Below are positions 58,998 through 64,000 of a stretch of DNA of 64,000 bases, one piece after another. Origin of the DNA: Ustilago trichophora (taxonomy: Eukaryota; Basidiomycota; Ustilaginomycetes; Ustilaginales; Ustilaginaceae); assembly GCA_900323505.1 (NCBI GenBank), contig OOIN01000010.1, positions 496,001-560,000 on the forward strand, given 5' to 3'. The notes below the pieces were generated by a model, which worked only from the letters and a program-made list of their open reading frames with translations, made no database searches and was not told the DNA's origin. A program made the translations under genes and the position numbers. Positions within the stretch are counted from its first letter, which is position 1; each line of letters begins with the position of its first letter.

Positions 58998-61747
58998 TCA
59001 CGAGGTGGGCCTGGTCAACATCACCTTTTCCAACCCCGAGTCATCCGTCGGATTGGCATCGCCAGCTTCACTGCGATACTGGTGGTGATAGCCCGGGTCG
59101 TGCGACGTGCCAGGGCGAGAAGAGAAGGACTGGTTGGCATCGGCTGCGTTGTTGCCCTCCGGAACGGTATCCGACGACCACGCCTGCTCATTGTGAGTCG
59201 ACGCGGCGCCCACCTCGTTGGTTGGGTATGGATGTGTCGGTGCGTAGCCGTCTTGCGCATGTCGACCAAAGGCTTGCTGATCCAATTGGACATTATCATG
59301 CTCCGGAGCTGGATGAGACGTCTGCTGAGGATAGAAAGACTGTTGCTGTCCTTCCATCTCGTTGACAGGCCTGCCGTAGCCGCCAAACCCAGACGCCTCA
59401 TTCCCGATCATTTGCTGTTGCTGCTGGTGTTGCTGATGCTGTTGATGCTGTTGATGCTGTTGATGCTGTTGATGCTGTGGGTGGAGGTGATGAGATCGTG
59501 GATACGGACTTGTAGGGTCCGAGTGGACTTGTAGAGCCTCCAATGCTCCTGTTCTCACCATGCCTGCCGAATCCAGATCGCCCGTGTATCCTCCCTCGCC
59601 AGCGCGCGAGATTGGTCGGGACGAATAGCTTGCGTCCTCAAGCCGAGTGGCGGCAGGTGGATGCACGCCATCCACCAGCTCCTCAATGCGTCCTGTTGCA
59701 TGACCACCACCGCTGCCAAAGTACGAATGTCGACTGTCGTGAGACGAGCTCGTGTTGGGAGGAGACCCAGCCAAGCGCCCATACACTGGCCCGGCAAAAT
59801 TGCTCGGACTGTGAATGGGGATCGCCGTCAATCCCTGACTGGTTGCTGGGGGTTGTTGAAGATTATGCACGAACGAGTTCGAATGACTTGGCTGATTCGA
59901 GTCCCAGCTTCCTCTTGTGAGGCGCGAGGAAAAGTGAAAGGGGTCCACTTGTTCCTGCTTCAGGCCTACCGCTTCAGATCTGCCAGGCATAAAGTCGTTG
60001 CTCGCAGAGTAGCCTACACTGTTGCGAGTAGGCTGGCTGGGGACCATGGGCATCAGGGCCCCGGCCTGAAAGGACTGCTGCATATTGTTATGCTGATCGA
60101 CCTGTTCCATCGACGGATGCTGCTGGTCGAGATGACCTGGATGTGGAGCGCCATTCTGACCCATCTGCCCGATCGCAAAAAAGCCCCCATCCTGACGTTG
60201 CACGCCAAAAGACGCATGCTCGGAAGCGTGCATCTGCTCTGGTTCTTCGTATGCTCGGGAAGGCCCATAAAAGGGCCGGCGGCCTGATGGCGATACAGGG
60301 CCGTGATCCATGACCGAGCCATTCGAATAGAGTTGAGTACCCAACATGCCATGACCAAAATTCGTTGCCGATTGATATGGCTCGTATCGCGAGTTGGCTC
60401 GCCTGCGTGGAGCGTCGGACGAGCGCCGACTTCGGTACGGCAACGAAGACGTCGACGAGGAGGGCAAGGTGGCAGTAGTTGGAAGCATGCCATCACCACC
60501 GATCTGGTGCGGATAACGGTTGGTGTAGAGGTCCGTGTGACCCGCATCTGAGGGAAGCGCTGGCGTGTAGATCGATAACGAACGACTGGCTGCTCTTCCG
60601 AGCCCATCATGCCTTGCCTCGGACCCAGAAGAGTAGCTCTCGTTGCCGCTACTAACATGCCCCGAGGCACGCATAGCGTTGTCGGTTGATTCACCGACGT
60701 ATCTTGGCAAACCATCTGGACCGATCTCGACAATGGGCGGATAGCGGAAGTTGCTCTTGTTAAGGAACATGGGCGAGATGCTGAGAGACGAGATCTCTGG
60801 CAAATTGGAGGGGATCGTCAAGCGTCCATTGTGGACATCATCGATCTTGTAGTAAGAGATGAGGTGCTGCGTCGATCCCTCGACCTGTATAGAGATCGTC
60901 TTCTTGCAGAGACCGTCGCGCACGAAAGGATAGCTGCTCGTCAAACTGCCGACAATTGTCCTATCGAGCTCGGCCGCTTCGCGCTTGACCGCTGACGTTG
61001 ATGGAGCGCCCTCGTCCATCAAACCTACAAGCCCAGCTGCTTGCGCATGTGTCGGCGCGTGTGTGGGATGTGTCTGGTGAGGCTGATTGCCAAAGAAGCC
61101 GTCTTGCTCAGAGTAGACAGTGTTTGAAGAGGAGGAGACGCCTTCGAGCGGGTGGTAACCAGTAGGTTCTTGCTTATAGTGCATCATTTGCCCATCTGGA
61201 TCCATCGCGTTGGGCATCAGAGTCAGAGGTACGGAGCGGACTGATGAGTGCTGAGCTGAATGGCTGCTATTGCCGCCGCTTCCGTTGAGCGCGCCGCCTT
61301 GCATTGCGAAGTTGGGGTGTGTCGTGGCGAATGCGGGCTGGTCGGGCGCTGGTTTCGGGTCCTTCTTCTCTACTTCGCGATAGACGAGAAAGTTGTTCAG
61401 AATCCGACTTGGACTCCAGATCATCCCATCGGTCCATCTCTTGATGCTGGACTCGACCTCGTCGAATACAAAGATGGTGCCACTCTTGATCAGCTTGCGC
61501 TCATCGTCGCGAAGGCGTCGTGTGATTTTGGGCAGAACGCCGCGCCTCACCGCCTCAAAGATGAGCAAAGCATCTCGAGTCGAGTGGCTATAGAAACCAG
61601 TGTGGAAGAGATGAACGGCACAAGGAGAAAGACGATCGTGGTGTCAGCAAAGCAATGTAATCGCAAGCAGAATTGAAGCTCAACCTGGATTAGAGGAGGA
61701 TCGACTTACACGTATCCTTGGAAGGTTGCGACTTGGTGCGAACCCAT
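58998..61747 (-). CDS. ros1: WOPR-domain transcription factor, probable Ros1 (Gti1/Pac2/Wor1 family)
   Basis: Exon 1 is 61747-61710 (38 bp) and exon 2 is 61587-58998, with a 122-bp GTAAGT..ATAG intron; 875 residues. The splice joins MGSHQVATFQGYV to HSTRDALLIFEAVRRG, restoring the WOPR start. WOPR box a continues with LPKITRRLRDDERKLIKSG, VFDEVESSIKRWTDGMIWSP and SRILNNFLVYREV. After an insert of about 120 residues, box b runs as FVRDGLCKKTISIQVEGSTQ, HLISYYKIDDVHNGRLTIPS, NLPEISSLSISPMFLNKSNF. The rest is Ser/Gly/His/Gln-rich and disordered, with an (HQQ)n tract near 695-715. In U. maydis the WOPR protein Ros1 drives spore formation and late effector expression in the plant. The family call is certain; the choice of Ros1 over a second smut WOPR paralogue is likely but not proven. 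A very long gene-free region lies upstream. Confidence 0.82.
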
Positions 61748-64000
61748 ATTTGTTTGCTGCCGTGTCGGATAAGGTGTCAGTTCAGACGAGTGCTGCGGCA
61801 ATGTTGAAAGTGGTGGTAGTAGAAGATGAAGCAAGAGACACTCGGGCAAAGATCAATGCCTAGATATGGCCTCTGCGTCGTGATTCGGTTGTTAGAAATG
61901 CGCAAGAGATCAAGCGTCGCACAGATTCAAGGGATGCAACAGCGTGACTGAGGCGGACGCAGGTCTTGATGGAAGGAAAGAGACACGTTCCTTGTCCGTC
62001 GGGTATGACGAGCAAGATGGCTTGTGATGCTGGAAAGGTTCGAGCGACCAGGTCGAGTGGGGATCAAGACGAAAGCAAAGGTGAGTTCGGTCTTCTCACA
62101 ACGCCGGTCAACCGATGTATCGAAGTCGAGGGATAACCTTGTGTCAGGATAGACTCGTCGTTGGAGCGATCTTAAGAAGGAAGCCGACGGAGGGGCAAGT
62201 GGCTGACGATGTGCTGATCGATCTGCAAGAGTAAGATGAGCACCAAGACACAAAAGACAACCCCAGCGAGAGGGACCGCGTGATGGATTGTGCGGTAACA
62301 AAAGGGAGTTCTGCCGGCCAAGAAGCGGGGCTAGGCGAGTACCACTGGATTGGGTCTATCTCCGATGGCGTGAAGAGAGAGAGATCGCTGCGTGATGCCG
62401 AGTATCGCCGTAGTGATGAGACGCCTGAAATACGACGAGGAGCGCAGAATTACGCACTGTGCGTGCTACCTTGGAAAGATCAAGCAGATCAAAGTTTGGT
62501 CAAGAATGGCTGCGTGCAAGTGAGGCGGCGTGTTCTGTTTTTGGTGTGCGCGTACGAGTAGAGTCAAGGTTGCGCTTCACAAGCTTAAGCTCGGCCGTGG
62601 CACAGGACGCGGTATTGGCCGAATTGAGTTTTGAGTCGTGCGCGTCGTCGAACAATCGAGATCGAGACGCAGCTTTTTGTGCAGGAAGGTCACACGTCTG
62701 CTATGTACTGTAACAGAGGCGCGATTCAGCGCAGCCAGTGATGCAGAGCCCGCCAAGGACGTTGCAGCGAGAGATTCGGCGAGCTCGGCGTTGATGTGCT
62801 GAACGCTCCCCTGCTGGCAACCGTTGCTTTTTCCCACGATGGTCGTGCCGGTTTTCGGAGCGATTTGGAGCGATGCACAATCGAGCCAAGGATGAGCGAG
62901 ATGCAAGCACCGCTGAAAAGAGCGGCAATCAAGCGTTTGGGGCGATGTGAAGTGAAGATCGGAGGTCAAGATTCCGTGCGGAGCAGCAGTGCGATGCCTG
63001 GTACAGCACGCTAAAGTTGTGTGGCGCTGGGCTGCGGTTCTGAAAGGCTGTGTACCTTTTCACAGTGCAGACATGGACTGCGGTGCCGCGGGCTGGATAT
63101 GAAGTGAGGGTCGATTATTCGAGGTCTAGCCAGCGTGAACCTCTCCGAGAAAGGTCGGATTTGAGGCTCGTCTTGTGCACCTTTGGAGTATGGATGGTAC
63201 TGGGAGAAAGCCAGGTGTGCCCCGCCGGCTCTGACGAAAAGGTTGTGAATTGAACGTCAAGATTAGGTCTTGGTCGTCCAGATGTTTGCGGTGGAACAAG
63301 GAGCACTTGATCGGGCGAGAGAAAAGCACGCGGTGAGGCAAGCTAGTTCTGTCCACAGCCGTAGTCGTTTCCGAACGTTGATTGACTGATCCGAAGCTAA
63401 GCTCTTGGACTTGGAACCACACTGAAGGAAGTCCTATCGCGCACTGACGAGGGCGTTTCTGCAATGTGACAAAGGTGACACACAAGCAAGCGCCGATGCG
63501 ATGTTGAGCACGATGGTTGGGTGGGACCGTGCAGGGATGCTACCGAAAGGACTTGGCTGAGTTTCCGCCTGGCTGGCTGGTTCGTGGCAACGAGCTCCAA
63601 GAAAGGCGATGCAAAGGCGATTGAATGAGGAAAAGGGCCAGACTGGTCCGAGCCAAGACGGAGGAGGATGCGAAACAAGTTAAGGTTCGAGCAGCGACAC
63701 AACCTTGATAGATGAAATGAAGTTGAGTTTCGTGGGCAAAAGGAAAAGACGCGTGAACCCGTCGGATTGAAACGTGCCCTGCGAGGATTGTCAGATGGAG
63801 CGCCGCCGTTCTATCCGGTTGTCGTGTTGCTGCAGATGATAAGGACGGCTAATGGTGAAATGAAGAAGGAAGCTTCCACGGCGGAATTGCGTTGGCCTGC
63901 AGCTCGAGGTGCAAGATGAGCTAACGATCGTCGGATCCGACCACGCGGAAGAGCAAAGGCTAGAGCAACCCACTTGAGGTGTGATAAAAAGGACCAGCCA
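61748..64000. promoter_or_regulatory. Long upstream region of the WOPR regulator
   Basis: More than 2.2 kb, continuing past the window, with no credible gene on either strand; the longest open frames are about 130 codons and resemble nothing. It includes a GTACTGTA element at 62705-62712. It should contain the ros1 promoter and possibly a long leader with introns or upstream reading frames. Confidence 0.5.

Overview
This window is nuclear DNA of a basidiomycete fungus. It is very probably a smut of the Ustilaginales (Ustilago / Sporisorium / Pseudozyma group), although the sequence alone does not settle the species. The evidence is dense genes on both strands, mostly intronless or with a few short GT..AG introns (about 85-180 bp), Ser/Ala/Gln-rich low-complexity tails, and at 59.0-61.7 kb a WOPR-domain regulator that looks like Ros1, the sporogenesis regulator of Ustilago maydis. 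I see no transposon, rRNA, tRNA or CRISPR array. I support 25 protein genes, the first cut by the window edge.

Layout. 0-4 kb: mitochondrial ribosomal protein S10 (partial, -), a Whi2-like BTB protein (-), the SNARE Sec22 (+). 5.3-11 kb: a large protein whose C-terminal half is an eIF4A-type DEAD-box helicase with every ATPase motif damaged (+), then an unrecognised 450-residue protein (+). 11-15.5 kb, the most unusual part: a fungal cytosolic phospholipase A2 with a complete AcpS-type 4'-phosphopantetheinyl transferase nested inside its catalytic domain (-), head-to-head with a COX16-ERV1 fusion (+). 16.8-25.3 kb: a carnitine/acylcarnitine carrier (+), a DENND11/LCHN-like protein (+), a probable COMPASS subunit Shg1 (-), the ATP synthase assembly factor Fmc1 (+), a serine racemase-like PLP enzyme (-). 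26-31 kb: Tom70 (+), a 67-residue putatively myristoylated membrane-binding protein in three small exons (+), SUMO (-). 32-42.5 kb: a CSL-type transcription factor (+), a secreted multicopper oxidase with a His-rich insert (-), a 2.7-kb gene-free stretch, proteasome subunit beta-7/Pre4 (-), splicing factor SF3A2/Prp11 (+). 42.7-61.7 kb, all on the minus strand: Fig4 phosphoinositide phosphatase, a CCR4/Ngl-type exonuclease, an unknown protein with a mitochondrial-type leader, the NuA4 scaffold Vid21/Eaf1, and Ros1 with more than 2.2 kb of gene-free upstream DNA.

How the genes relate. Most are unlinked housekeeping genes, but mitochondrial functions are frequent: S10, PLA2-PPTase, COX16-ERV1, the acylcarnitine carrier, Fmc1, Tom70, the unknown leader-bearing protein and perhaps the Ngl nuclease. 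The PPTase would activate mitochondrial acyl carrier protein, whose acyl-phosphopantetheine arm binds LYR-type assembly factors, the group Fmc1 belongs to. COX16-ERV1 would join complex IV assembly to the disulfide relay of the intermembrane space. Two independent mitochondrial chimeras reading away from one 365-bp spacer is the main candidate for an undescribed arrangement. Other notable points are the pseudo-helicase, the His-rich oxidase with an exact 54-bp duplication, the tiny lipid-anchored protein, and a recurrent palindromic element (GTACTGTACAGTAC and parts of it) seen only in noncoding DNA.

Starts were set at the first plausible ATG. Several frames stay open upstream without an ATG, so extra 5' exons remain possible there.
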